5,990 bases of DNA from Bacillota bacterium (GCA_023425285.1 JAFACY010000084.1:1-5990), one strand, 5' to 3'; positions 1 through 5,910 are shown, counted from the stretch's first letter. Program-made: numbers and translations. Notes: generated by a model from the letters alone, not told the origin.

Positions 1-1006
1 TCAGCAGCGGCATGTTGTATATAAATTCGCTTGCTATTATTACCTCTGTGGGCTTTTCTGATATTTTTTCAAAGAATTGCTTTCCGATAAGTCCCGCATG
101 GTAGCTTGTTCCGCAGGCTATTATATAAAGCTTATCGCAGTCACGAACCTTTTGGATAATTTCAGTATCCATGTACATATTGCCGTCTTTATCGGAATAT
201 TCGGACATAATTTTTCTTACCACAAATGGCTGCTCTTCAATTTCCTTCATCATGTAATGAGGATATGTTCCTTTTTCGATATCAGATGCATCTATATCTG
301 CTTTATACGTATCTCTCACAACCTTATTTCCGTAGATGGTATAAATATCTATATTATCCTTTGTTATTACGAGAAATTCCTTGTCTTCTATTTCATAGAA
401 TGAATTTGTGTAATTAATCATTGCCATCGCGTCACTGCCAAGCATGTTGAAGCCGTTTCCCTTGCCTGCCAGCAGCGGTGTTTTGTTTTTTGCTGCGTAC
501 ATGGTGTTCATATCCTCGTTATCAAGGATGGCAAGTGCATATGAACCTTTTAACTCGCTCATTGTATGTCTTATGGCAAGAGGCACCTCTTCTCCTTCAT
601 TCACAAACTTCTCGATGAGCTGCACTATGACCTCTGTATCTGTATCGCTTGTGAACTCCACTCCGCTCAGATATTTTTCTCTCAATTCGTCTTCGTTTTC
701 TATGATGCCGTTGTGCACCAGTGTAAAGCGCTTGGAGCTGCTTTGATGAGGATGAGAGTTAACATGATTAGGCGCACCGTGAGTTGCCCATCTTGTATGA
801 CCTATACCTAAATTTCCTGTTATGCTTTTATCTATGCTCTGTCTGAGCTCGTTTATTCTTCCTTTTTCCTTGACTACATTTACCACATTGTTGTCAGCTA
901 TGGCGATTCCGGCTGAATCATAGCCTCTGTATTCTAATTTTTCTAAACCGCCTAAAATTATTTCTTTTACGTCTTCAAATCCTATATATCCGACTATTCC
1001 ACACAT
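1..1006 (-). CDS. glmS: Glutamine--fructose-6-phosphate aminotransferase (isomerizing), N-terminal part, cut by window edge
   Basis: GlmS converts fructose-6-phosphate and glutamine to glucosamine-6-phosphate and glutamate, the first step of UDP-GlcNAc synthesis for peptidoglycan, in the cytoplasm. The visible 335 codons begin MCGIVGYIG, so Cys2 becomes the N-terminal nucleophile of the class II glutaminase domain after Met removal. Other family motifs are EYRGYDSAGIA (25-35), HTRWATHG (70-77), HNG (98-100) and SDTDTE (120-125). The linker motif EEQPF is at 257-261, and the first sugar-isomerase (SIS) domain opens with IACGTSYHAG at 296-305. The family is about 600 residues long, so somewhat over half is present and the rest lies left of position 1. 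The ATG at 1004-1006 is fixed by the catalytic Cys2 and by GGAG at 1015-1018. No frameshift is seen. A glmS ribozyme upstream supports the call and indicates product feedback control. The long leader between ribozyme and start is somewhat unusual. Confidence 0.97.
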   Translation of the reverse strand, partial: MCGIVGYIGFEDVKEIILGGLEKLEYRGYDSAGIAIADNNVVNVVKEKGRINELRQSIDKSITGNLGIGHTRWATHGAPNHVNSHPHQSSSKRFTLVHNGIIENEDELREKYLSGVEFTSDTDTEVIVQLIEKFVNEGEEVPLAIRHTMSELKGSYALAILDNEDMNTMYAAKNKTPLLAGKGNGFNMLGSDAMAMINYTNSFYEIEDKEFLVITKDNIDIYTIYGNKVVRDTYKADIDASDIEKGTYPHYMMKEIEEQPFVVRKIMSEYSDKDGNMYMDTEIIQKVRDCDKLYIIACGTSYHAGLIGKQFFEKISEKPTEVIIASEFIYNMPLL

Positions 1007-1189
1007 ATTTCTTTCTCCAATCTGAATTTTTTGCATAAGCGCATGAAAAACAATCCTTGAAATTTATTTTTATTTTTCAAGAAAAAATCATATGATGACA
1101 CAAAAACAATGAGATCCGTAATTAGGATTTCACAAAATATTTTTTTAATTTTGATTGGGGATTAATATAGAATAATATTATTTCAGTAA

Positions 1190-1328
1190 GATGTTTCAGC
1201 TATCGGTTTTCCTCTGTCCCATCCGTCACCGGATGTATTTATAAAACCGTATCGATGAAGCTGCATCGCAGAGCGTCCGCCGAATTTTCGATAACTCTGT
1301 CCTCGTCAACTTATTAAGTTCTGGCGCT
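1190..1328 (-). ncRNA. glmS ribozyme / glucosamine-6-phosphate riboswitch
   Basis: Read on the minus strand, this matches the glmS self-cleaving ribozyme. It starts A/GCGCC (cleavage expected between 1328 and 1327). The P1 hairpin AACUU-AAU-AAGUU follows, then the invariant GUUGACGAGG (1310-1301), then UUAUCGAAAAUUCGGCGGA in the core. P2 pairs AGAG with CUCU. P3 pairs CAGCU (1263-1259) with AGCUG (1201-1197). P3.1 pairs CGGUUUU (1249-1243) with AAAACCG (1210-1204). P4 is CAUCCG-GUGA-CGGAUG (1235-1220). Known for this class: glucosamine-6-phosphate acts as the coenzyme for cleavage, and the 5'-hydroxyl product is degraded, lowering GlmS. It sits upstream of glmS in the same direction, as expected. 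The 3' boundary is approximate. Confidence 0.96.
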
Positions 1329-1352
1329 ATAATATTTTTATTCCCCTTTTTT

Positions 1353-1360
1353 ACCTCCTT
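1353..1360 (-). promoter_or_regulatory. Shine-Dalgarno-like AAGGAGGT upstream of the ribozyme, without a start codon
   Basis: The minus strand carries a full-strength AAGGAGGT about 25 bases before the ribozyme cleavage site. No ATG, GTG or TTG follows at usable spacing, so it does not appear to start a protein. It would lie in the 5' fragment released by ribozyme cleavage. Ribosome binding at a start-less SD near a 5' end is known to stabilise some Bacillus mRNAs (the STAB-SD type). Whether that happens here is inference. Confidence 0.35.
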
Positions 1361-1393
1361 TTCTTAATGATAATATTTTGTTTTTATGAAATC

Positions 1394-1421
1394 ATATTAT
1401 TAAGTTATGAATTTTTTTCAA
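1394..1421 (-). promoter_or_regulatory. Probable sigma-A promoter for glmS
   Basis: On the minus strand TTGAAA (1421-1416) is followed after 16 bases by TAATAT (1399-1394), a reasonable housekeeping promoter. Transcription would start near 1387, about 60 bases before the ribozyme cleavage site. The region is so AT-rich that other -10-like sequences exist, so this is the best candidate rather than a certain one. Confidence 0.45.
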
Positions 1422-1562
1422 ATTCGTTACCTATTTAATATTTTATCACAAAATAAAAATTTAGTATATATTTTTTTTAATTAAGTATACCTGGCAATTC
1501 TTCACCTTTTGTTGAATTATTTGCCATGTATTATAACGAAGACACTGTTAATAATAATGTTA

Positions 1563-1586
1563 GAAAGTTAATCTTTAATAACTTTC
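1563..1586. repeat. Perfect 8-bp dyad upstream of the spore-protein gene
   Basis: GAAAGTTA (1563-1570) and TAACTTTC (1579-1586) form a perfect inverted repeat around an 8-base spacer. Neither strand has a T-tract directly after it, so it does not look like an intrinsic terminator. It may be an operator or a chance symmetry in AT-rich DNA. Confidence 0.5.
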
Positions 1587-1613
1587 AAAATTTAATCTTG
1601 TAATTTTGAATTG

Positions 1614-1652
1614 ACCTGTAAGTACATATCAGCACAGGTTGATTGGGCCCAA
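1614..1652. repeat. Inverted repeat plus 10-bp palindrome before the spore-protein gene
   Basis: ACCTGT (1614-1619) pairs with ACAGGT (1634-1639) across 14 bases. The exact palindrome TTGGGCCCAA (1643-1652) follows directly. The GC content here is clearly above that of the surrounding intergenic DNA. The pair ends about 60 bases before the ATG, so it could be an operator or a leader hairpin. Function is unknown. Confidence 0.4.
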
Positions 1653-1714
1653 GGTATATACATGATTAAATTCGAAATGACAAAATAATATTGATCTCAG
1701 AAAGGAGAAACAAC

Positions 1715-1939
1715 ATGGCAACAAATAATAGCGGAAGCAACAATATCGTTGTTCCTGAAGCAAAACAGGCATTGAATCAGATGAAGGCTGAAATAGCTAA
1801 CGAATTAGGATTAACAAACTATGAGCAAGTAGATAAAGGAAACCTTACAGCAAGACAGAATGGTTATGTAGGCGGATACATGACTAAGAGATTGGTTGAA
1901 ATGGCTCAGAGACAAATGAGCGGCGGCGGAATGAAATAA
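1715..1939 (+). CDS. Alpha/beta-type small acid-soluble spore protein
   Basis: A 74-residue protein of the alpha/beta SASP family, which coats DNA in the dormant spore core, shifts it towards an A-like form, protects it from UV and heat, and is broken down at germination. The sequence shows both family blocks. The first is VVPEAKQALNQMKAEIANELG (12-32), which includes the expected cleavage site of the germination protease GPR between Glu26 and Ile27. The second is the DNA-binding stretch LTARQNGYVGGYMTKRLVEMA (44-64). The Gly-rich tail SGGGMK is common. The ATG at 1715 is chosen over an in-frame TTG at 1691 because GGAG (1704-1707) sits 7 bases before it and the protein then begins at the normal family N-terminus. 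It is transcribed alone, divergent from glmS and convergent with etfA. Expression is expected late in the forespore under sigma-G, by family analogy. The exact paralogue cannot be named. Confidence 0.96.
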   Translation: MATNNSGSNNIVVPEAKQALNQMKAEIANELGLTNYEQVDKGNLTARQNGYVGGYMTKRLVEMAQRQMSGGGMK

Positions 1940-1953
1940 GTTCCACCTATACG

Positions 1954-1998
1954 AATCGGAGGATAGCTCAGCTATCCTCCGATTTATTTTAGTTTTTA
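1954..1998 (+). terminator. Rho-independent terminator of the spore-protein gene
   Basis: AATCGGAGGATAGC (1954-1967) and GCTATCCTCCGATT (1971-1984) form a perfect 14-bp stem with a TCA loop, followed on the plus strand by TATTTTAGTTTTTA. It starts 14 bases after the spore-protein stop. The T-rich tail overlaps the end of etfA, whose stop lies at 1989-1991. On the minus strand the same stem begins 4 bases after the etfA stop but is followed by CGTATAGG rather than a T-run. It may therefore end etf transcription only weakly, or serve as a 3' stabilising stem. Confidence 0.92.
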
Positions 1999-3023
1999 TT
2001 GGCGTTTGCTTTTTCTTTTTTCAATTCTTCTATTAAAAGAGGAACTACCTTGAATATATCGCCTACTATTCCTACATCGGCAACATCAAATATCGGGGCT
2101 GTTTCATCCTTGTTGATCGCAATGATGAACTCAGATTCCTCCATACCCGCCAAGTGCTGGATTGCTCCGGATATACCGCATGCAATGTACAGATTTGGTC
2201 TTACTGTCTTTCCTGTCTGTCCAACCTGTCTGTCCTTTGGAACCCAGCCTGCATCAACTGCCGCTCTTGAAGCGGAAATTGTTCCGCCCAGTAAATCAGC
2301 CAGTTCTTCAAGAACCGCATAATTTTCTGATCCGTGCATTCCTCTGCCGCCTGATACCAATATCTTTGCATCTTCTATATTCATTCTTTGCTGAATTATT
2401 TTTGTTACTTCCAATATTTCAACATTTTTGCATTCCTTTGGTATGTTGATTTTGTATTCTTCAACATTTACAGGATTTGCTTCCGAATATTTAGCTGCCT
2501 GCATAACTCCCGGTCTTACGGTAGCCATCTGTGGTCTGTGGTTCGGGCATGCAATTGTAGCCATTATGTTTCCGCCGAATGCCGGTCTTGTCATCATAAG
2601 GTTTAATTTTTCGGGCTCATCGCTGTCCGGTTCTATTGTCAGACCTGTACAGTCTGCTGTTAATCCTGTATGAACTCTTGCAGATACTCTCGGAGCCAGA
2701 TCTCTTCCGATTGCTGTTGCACCAAACAGCATGATATCAGGCTTCTTGTCCATTACAATTTTATTGAGAGCATATACATATGGTTCTGTCATATATACGT
2801 CAAGCATTTCGTCATTTACATATATTACATCGTCAGCACCGCAGTAGCATAATCTTTTAGCTTCGTCTTCCATGTCTGTTCCAAGTAATACTGCCGTTAC
2901 TGTGGTTTGTAATTCTTTTGCTAATTCCTTGCCCTTGCCTATCAATTCAATGGCAACTTTTTGTACCTTGCGGTCTCTTTGTTCCGCAAATACAAATACA
3001 CCTTTATATTCTGTATTATTCAT
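1989..3023 (-). CDS. etfA: Electron transfer flavoprotein subunit alpha
   Basis: This 344-residue EtfA pairs with EtfB to carry electrons on FAD to the acyl-CoA dehydrogenase encoded beside it. The N-terminal alpha/beta domain covers about residues 7-200 (GVFVFAEQR at 8-16; FGATAIGRDLAPRVSAR at 100-116). The C-terminal FAD domain is fully conserved: GGRGM (225-229), SRAAVDAGW (252-260), QVGQTGKTV (266-274), ACGISGAIQH (281-290), and AINKDETAPIF followed by ADVGIVGD (302-322). There is no N-terminal ferredoxin-like extension, unlike some clostridial EtfA proteins. The ATG at 3021-3023 has AGGAGG (3030-3035) 6 bases ahead. Only 13 bases separate it from etfB, and the etfB stop is directly before the SD, so translation is probably coupled. 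It is the last gene of the cluster, convergent with the spore-protein gene. Function by family and context is strong; bifurcation is inferred. Confidence 0.97.
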   Translation of the reverse strand: MNNTEYKGVFVFAEQRDRKVQKVAIELIGKGKELAKELQTTVTAVLLGTDMEDEAKRLCYCGADDVIYVNDEMLDVYMTEPYVYALNKIVMDKKPDIMLFGATAIGRDLAPRVSARVHTGLTADCTGLTIEPDSDEPEKLNLMMTRPAFGGNIMATIACPNHRPQMATVRPGVMQAAKYSEANPVNVEEYKINIPKECKNVEILEVTKIIQQRMNIEDAKILVSGGRGMHGSENYAVLEELADLLGGTISASRAAVDAGWVPKDRQVGQTGKTVRPNLYIACGISGAIQHLAGMEESEFIIAINKDETAPIFDVADVGIVGDIFKVVPLLIEELKKEKANANKN

Positions 3024-3036
3024 TGTCCGCCTCCTA

Positions 3037-3819
3037 CTAAATAATAAACTTTTCTTTCATTTTATCAACTATCAATTCAGCCGATTCCTGTGGTTCAAGA
3101 TTAAATAGCTTACCTGCGGATTTTGCACCCTTGGTAAATGACTTCTTAACCTTTGTAGGAGAACCCTTAAGTCCGATGTTACTTGTATCCACGGTTAAAT
3201 CATTCAATGTCCATACTGCTACCTTCTTAACTCTGAATGCATCGAATATGCCGCCCGGAGTCATGTAACGAGGATCGTTAAGCTCTGTCAATGCTGTTAT
3301 CAATACAGGCAGCTTCGCCTTGATTAAATGATGTCTGTCCTCGTATTGTCTCTTTACTATTATTGAATCGCCTTCTATTTTTATATCTTCTGCATAGCTG
3401 ATGTTTGGCAGCTTCAGATGCTCTGCAATCTGCGGACCAACCTGAGCTGTGTCGCCGTCTATGGCCTGTCTTCCTGTAATTATTAAATCGTACTTCAGAT
3501 TATTTATTGCTGCAGCCAATGTAGTTGAGGTTGCCCATGTATCTGCACCGCCGAAAGCTCTGTCTGTTACAAGTACCGCTTCGTCTGCTCCCATTGCCAA
3601 TGCTTCTCGGAGTGCTGCATCTGCCTGAGGCGGTCCCATGGACACTACTGTTACGTGTGCATCCATTTCATCCTTCAATCTCAATGCTGCTTCTAAACCT
3701 GCTTTATCGTCAGGATTAATAATGCTTGGAACACCATCTCTTATAAGTGTGTTTGTCTTTGGGTCCAATCTTACTTCTGTTGTATCCGGCACTTGTTTAA
3801 TGCATACTACTATATTCAC
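3037..3819 (-). CDS. etfB: Electron transfer flavoprotein subunit beta, GTG start
   Basis: This 260-residue EtfB has the length and sequence of the clostridial subunits that accompany butyryl-CoA dehydrogenase. The start MNIVVCIKQVPDTTEVR, the stretch INPDDKAGLEAALRLKD (34-50) and the nucleotide-binding segment GRQAIDGDTAQVGPQIAEHL (116-135) are typical of the family. In bifurcating ETFs the second flavin in this subunit accepts electrons from NADH and splits them between ferredoxin and the dehydrogenase. That role is inferred from family and neighbours. The first codon is GTG (3817-3819), supported by AGGGAGGT (3826-3833) 6 bases upstream and by the family N-terminus; no ATG fits. The SD contains the stop codon of bcd, and etfA follows after 13 bases, pointing to one transcript with coupled translation. 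No damage is visible. Confidence 0.97.
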   Translation of the reverse strand: MNIVVCIKQVPDTTEVRLDPKTNTLIRDGVPSIINPDDKAGLEAALRLKDEMDAHVTVVSMGPPQADAALREALAMGADEAVLVTDRAFGGADTWATSTTLAAAINNLKYDLIITGRQAIDGDTAQVGPQIAEHLKLPNISYAEDIKIEGDSIIVKRQYEDRHHLIKAKLPVLITALTELNDPRYMTPGGIFDAFRVKKVAVWTLNDLTVDTSNIGLKGSPTKVKKSFTKGAKSAGKLFNLEPQESAELIVDKMKEKFII

Positions 3820-3825
3820 TTTACT

Positions 3826-3833
3826 ACCTCCCT
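3826..3833 (-). promoter_or_regulatory. Ribosome-binding site of etfB, overlapping the bcd stop codon
   Basis: AGGGAGGT on the minus strand shares bases with the TAG stop of bcd (3832-3834) and lies 6 bases before the GTG of etfB. It decides the non-ATG start and implies that ribosomes finishing bcd can reload on etfB. Confidence 0.85.
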
Positions 3834-4968
3834 ACTTTAACATGCCTGCACTGATAACCATTCTTTGAACCTCTGAGGTTCCTTCATAGATTTCAGTTAT
3901 TTTAGCATCTCTCATCATTCTTTCAACAGGATAATCTCTTGTGTATCCGTATCCGCCGTGCAATTGAACAGCCTTTGTCGTAACATCCATAGCTGTCTGA
4001 GAAGCGAACAATTTAGCCATGGCTGCATCTACTCCGTATGGTTGTCCCGCATCCTTGCTCAAAGCAGCTCTGTAAACCAATAATCTTGCTGCATCAACCG
4101 CAGTCTGCATTTCTGCTAACTGGAATTGTGTGTTCTGGAATTTAGAAATAGATCTTCCGAACTGTTTTCTTTCCTGTACATATTTGACAGTCTGATCAAT
4201 AGCACCCTGTGCAATTCCAAGAGCCTGAGAAGCTATACCGATTCTTCCGCCGTCAAGAGTCTTCATTGCAATCTTAAATCCCTGACCTTCTTTACCTATC
4301 AGGTTTTCCTTCGGTACTATACAGTCTTCAAATATCAACTCACATGTAGCCGAACCTCTGATACCCATTTTTAATTCTTTCTTTCCTATTGAAAATCCCG
4401 GGAAGTCTTTTTCAACTATAAAAGCAGATATACCCTTTGTGCCCTGTGACTTGTCAGTCATTGCCATTACTATATAAACATCCGAATAGGATCCGTTTGT
4501 TATAAATATTTTACTTCCGTTCAATACATAGTGATCTCCGTTTAAAACAGCCTTTGTTTGTTGTCCCGCTGCATCCGTACCTGCTCCTGCCTCGGTTAAA
4601 CCAAAAGCTCCCAATGAATTTTTACAAATCATAGACAGATACTTTTTCATTTGTTCCTCTGATCCAAATTCATAGATAGGTGATCCGCACAATGATGTAT
4701 GCGCAGAAAGTATAACTCCTGTAGTACCGCAAACCTTTGATAATTCTTCTACTGCCATGATATAGGTAAAAATATCACAGCCTTGTCCACCGTATTCCTT
4801 CGGAAACGGAATTCCCATAAAACCGTATTTCTGCATCTTTTCAACTGTTTCTATAGGAAATCTTTCTTCTTCGTCGATTTCCTGAGCTAACGGTTCTACC
4901 TCGTTGACAGCGAATTCTCTAAAAAGCTGTCTTGTCATTTCATGTTCCTTACTTAATTGAAAATTCAT
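3832..4968 (-). CDS. bcd: Short-chain acyl-CoA dehydrogenase, probably butyryl-CoA dehydrogenase
   Basis: This 378-residue FAD enzyme of the acyl-CoA dehydrogenase family probably works as a reductase, crotonyl-CoA to butyryl-CoA, with EtfAB. The N-terminal helical domain covers about 1-115 (EELSKVCGTTGVILSAHTSL at 74-93). The beta domain carries the flavin and substrate signature FGLTEAGAGTD (122-132) and SKIFITNG (152-159). The C-terminal helical domain contains ERKQFGRSISKFQ (266-278), AVQLHGGYGYTRDYPVERMMRDAKI (333-357) and the catalytic base Glu362 in IYEGTSE. The sequence resembles clostridial Bcd closely from memory. Other short-chain substrates, such as acryloyl-CoA or branched acyl-CoAs, cannot be excluded, but crt and etfBA favour butyryl/crotonyl-CoA. 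The ATG at 4966-4968 has AGGGAG (4976-4981) ahead. It has its own promoter in the 127-base gap after crt. No missing catalytic residue is seen. Confidence 0.94.
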   Translation of the reverse strand: MNFQLSKEHEMTRQLFREFAVNEVEPLAQEIDEEERFPIETVEKMQKYGFMGIPFPKEYGGQGCDIFTYIMAVEELSKVCGTTGVILSAHTSLCGSPIYEFGSEEQMKKYLSMICKNSLGAFGLTEAGAGTDAAGQQTKAVLNGDHYVLNGSKIFITNGSYSDVYIVMAMTDKSQGTKGISAFIVEKDFPGFSIGKKELKMGIRGSATCELIFEDCIVPKENLIGKEGQGFKIAMKTLDGGRIGIASQALGIAQGAIDQTVKYVQERKQFGRSISKFQNTQFQLAEMQTAVDAARLLVYRAALSKDAGQPYGVDAAMAKLFASQTAMDVTTKAVQLHGGYGYTRDYPVERMMRDAKITEIYEGTSEVQRMVISAGMLK

Positions 4969-5002
4969 TATTTCACTCCCTTAATTTTTTTGTCCAAATC
5001 CC

Positions 5003-5058
5003 CTATTTGTTATTTTTTTAACTCAATGTCATAAAAAAAAAGTTACACAAACAAATAG
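5003..5058. repeat. 9-bp inverted repeat spanning the bcd leader
   Basis: CTATTTGTT (5003-5011) and AACAAATAG (5050-5058) are perfect inverted copies. Inside them an A-run (5033-5041) and a T-run (5013-5019) can also pair in a nested stem, leaving a 13-base top loop. The upstream arm straddles the predicted transcription start, while the other overlaps the left half of the candidate Rex site. Confidence 0.5.
5007..5024. promoter_or_regulatory. Candidate Rex (NADH/NAD+-responsive repressor) operator in the bcd leader
   Basis: TTGTTATTTTTTTAACTC matches the Rex pattern TTGTTA-N6-TAACAA at 10 of 12 fixed positions: the left half is perfect and the right half keeps TAAC. Rex is known to repress butyryl-CoA pathway genes in clostridia when NADH is low. 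The site would lie about 28-45 bases after the predicted transcription start, where a bound repressor could block elongation. AT-rich background raises the chance of a false match. Confidence 0.5.
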
Positions 5059-5087
5059 ATTATACTAAATTGTTTATAAAATATCAA
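5059..5087 (-). promoter_or_regulatory. Sigma-A promoter of bcd-etfB-etfA
   Basis: On the minus strand TTGATA (5087-5082) is followed by exactly 17 bases and a perfect TATAAT (5064-5059). Transcription would begin near 5052, giving a leader of about 84 bases to the bcd start. It lies directly downstream of the crt stop, and no terminator is seen between crt and bcd, so bcd could be read both from here and by read-through from crt. Confidence 0.8.
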
Positions 5088-5095
5088 GCATTATA

Positions 5096-5869
5096 TTATT
5101 TAAATTCAGGTTTTCTTTTTTCTAAAAATGCAGTCATACCTTCTTTTTGATCTTCAGAAGCAAAACACAAACCAAACATATTGGATTCATAGGCAATTCC
5201 TGTATCTATGTCTGTTTCGATTCCCCTGTTTATGGTTTCCTTGGAATACATAACAGCAATTTTCGAATTTGATATAATTTTATCAGCCATTTTAGATGCT
5301 TCTTCCATCAATTCATCAACGTTCGTTACTTTGTTAACGATACCAATTCTGTACGCTTCATCTGCATTTATATGCAGTCCCGTAAATATGAGCTCCTTCG
5401 CTCTTCCCAAGCCCACTAATCTTGCCAGTCTTTGTGTTCCGGAAAATCCGGGGATAATTCCTAAGCCTACTTCGGGCTGTCCGAATTTAGCCTTTTCGGA
5501 AGCAATTCTCATGTCGCATGCCATAGCAAGCTCGCATCCGCCGCCTAAGGCAAAGCCGTTTACAGCCGCAATTACAATCTTGTTCATTGTTTCGATTTTT
5601 CTGAATAATCTTGATCCGTCCTCAGAGAATTTCTTTGCCTCCGCAGGACTCAGCTTACTCATATATGCAATATCCGCTCCGGCAACAAAAGCCTTGCCCT
5701 CTCCCGTTAAAATTACAACCGACACCTCATCGTCATTGCCTATCTGGTCAAATGCGTAGTCAAGCTCATTAAGCATGTCTGCATTTAGTGAATTAAGAGT
5801 CTGAGGGCTGTTCAATTTAACCGTACATATTCCTTTGTTTTTTTCAATAACTAAATTCTTTATCTCCAT
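5096..5869 (-). CDS. crt: Crotonase (3-hydroxybutyryl-CoA dehydratase), enoyl-CoA hydratase family
   Basis: This 257-residue enzyme of the crotonase superfamily most likely dehydrates 3-hydroxybutyryl-CoA to crotonyl-CoA, the substrate of the neighbouring Bcd. The oxyanion-hole segments are FVAGADI (61-67) and NGFALGGGCELAMACD (104-119). The two catalytic glutamates of true hydratases are both present: Glu113 in GGCELA and Glu133 in GQPEVGLGIIPGFSGTQRL (130-148). The C-terminal stretch EDQKEGMTAFLEKRKPEFK (239-257) is also typical. Length matches clostridial Crt (about 260). The ATG at 5867-5869 has GGAG (5876-5879) 6 bases ahead. It lies 127 bases upstream of bcd with no clear terminator between them. 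Small departures from usual Crt are Ile98 where KPVIAAVNG is common and Ser143 in PGFSGTQ. Preference for short chains is inferred from the neighbours; a general enoyl-CoA hydratase is the alternative. Confidence 0.94.
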   Translation of the reverse strand: MEIKNLVIEKNKGICTVKLNSPQTLNSLNADMLNELDYAFDQIGNDDEVSVVILTGEGKAFVAGADIAYMSKLSPAEAKKFSEDGSRLFRKIETMNKIVIAAVNGFALGGGCELAMACDMRIASEKAKFGQPEVGLGIIPGFSGTQRLARLVGLGRAKELIFTGLHINADEAYRIGIVNKVTNVDELMEEASKMADKIISNSKIAVMYSKETINRGIETDIDTGIAYESNMFGLCFASEDQKEGMTAFLEKRKPEFK

Positions 5870-5910
5870 AAAAAGCTCCTTTGCTTATTTTTTACAACTC
5901 TATTCTATCA

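Larger units (their letters stand above)
1422..1714. other. AT-rich region upstream of glmS and of the spore-protein gene; no protein gene seen
   Basis: This stretch lies between the putative glmS promoter and the spore-protein start. It contains only short, unsupported reading frames. Three symmetric sequences stand out and are listed separately: an 8-bp dyad at 1563-1586, a 6-bp inverted repeat at 1614-1639, and the palindrome TTGGGCCCAA at 1643-1652. The promoter of the spore-protein gene must be here. In spore formers such genes are normally read by sigma-G in the forespore, but no sequence fits both halves of the sigma-G consensus well. The best fragments, CATGATT at 1661 and AATAATA at 1684, lack matching -35 elements. 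Confidence 0.5.

Noticed and set aside
1087..1096. Palindrome ATCATATGAT in the glmS leader
   Set aside because: It is short, AT-rich, isolated, and not linked to a promoter or gene start.
1477..1527. Minus-strand 16-residue frame MANNSTKGEELPGILN
   Set aside because: It begins like a spore-protein N-terminus, but there is no ribosome-binding site, it is very short, and the only promoter-like TATAAT is too close to its ATG.
1528..1605. Plus-strand 25-residue frame MYYNEDTVNNNVRKL... upstream of the spore-protein gene
   Set aside because: Its ATG, at about 1527, has no SD upstream, the composition is that of AT-rich non-coding DNA, and it runs across the 8-bp dyad.
1654..1690. Sigma-G promoter for the spore-protein gene (GTATA at 1654 with AATGACA, or AATAATA at 1684)
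   Set aside because: No pair has both good matches and correct spacing, so no defined promoter is called.
1691..1714. TTG start giving an 8-residue longer spore protein
   Set aside because: The added residues are encoded by the SD region itself, and the ATG at 1715 gives the standard family N-terminus.
4985..5095. Terminator between crt and bcd
   Set aside because: The T-runs there are not preceded by a GC-rich stem on the minus strand, so no intrinsic terminator is called.
5208..5759. Plus-strand 183-codon open frame opposite crt
   Set aside because: It lies wholly on the antisense strand of an intact crotonase, has no SD, and is a shadow of crt codon bias. The same holds for the frames opposite glmS, etfA, etfB and bcd.
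5883..5900. Second Rex-like site before crt (minus strand TTGTAA ... AAGCAA)
   Set aside because: The spacing is one base short and the right half matches poorly; it is expected by chance in such AT-rich DNA.
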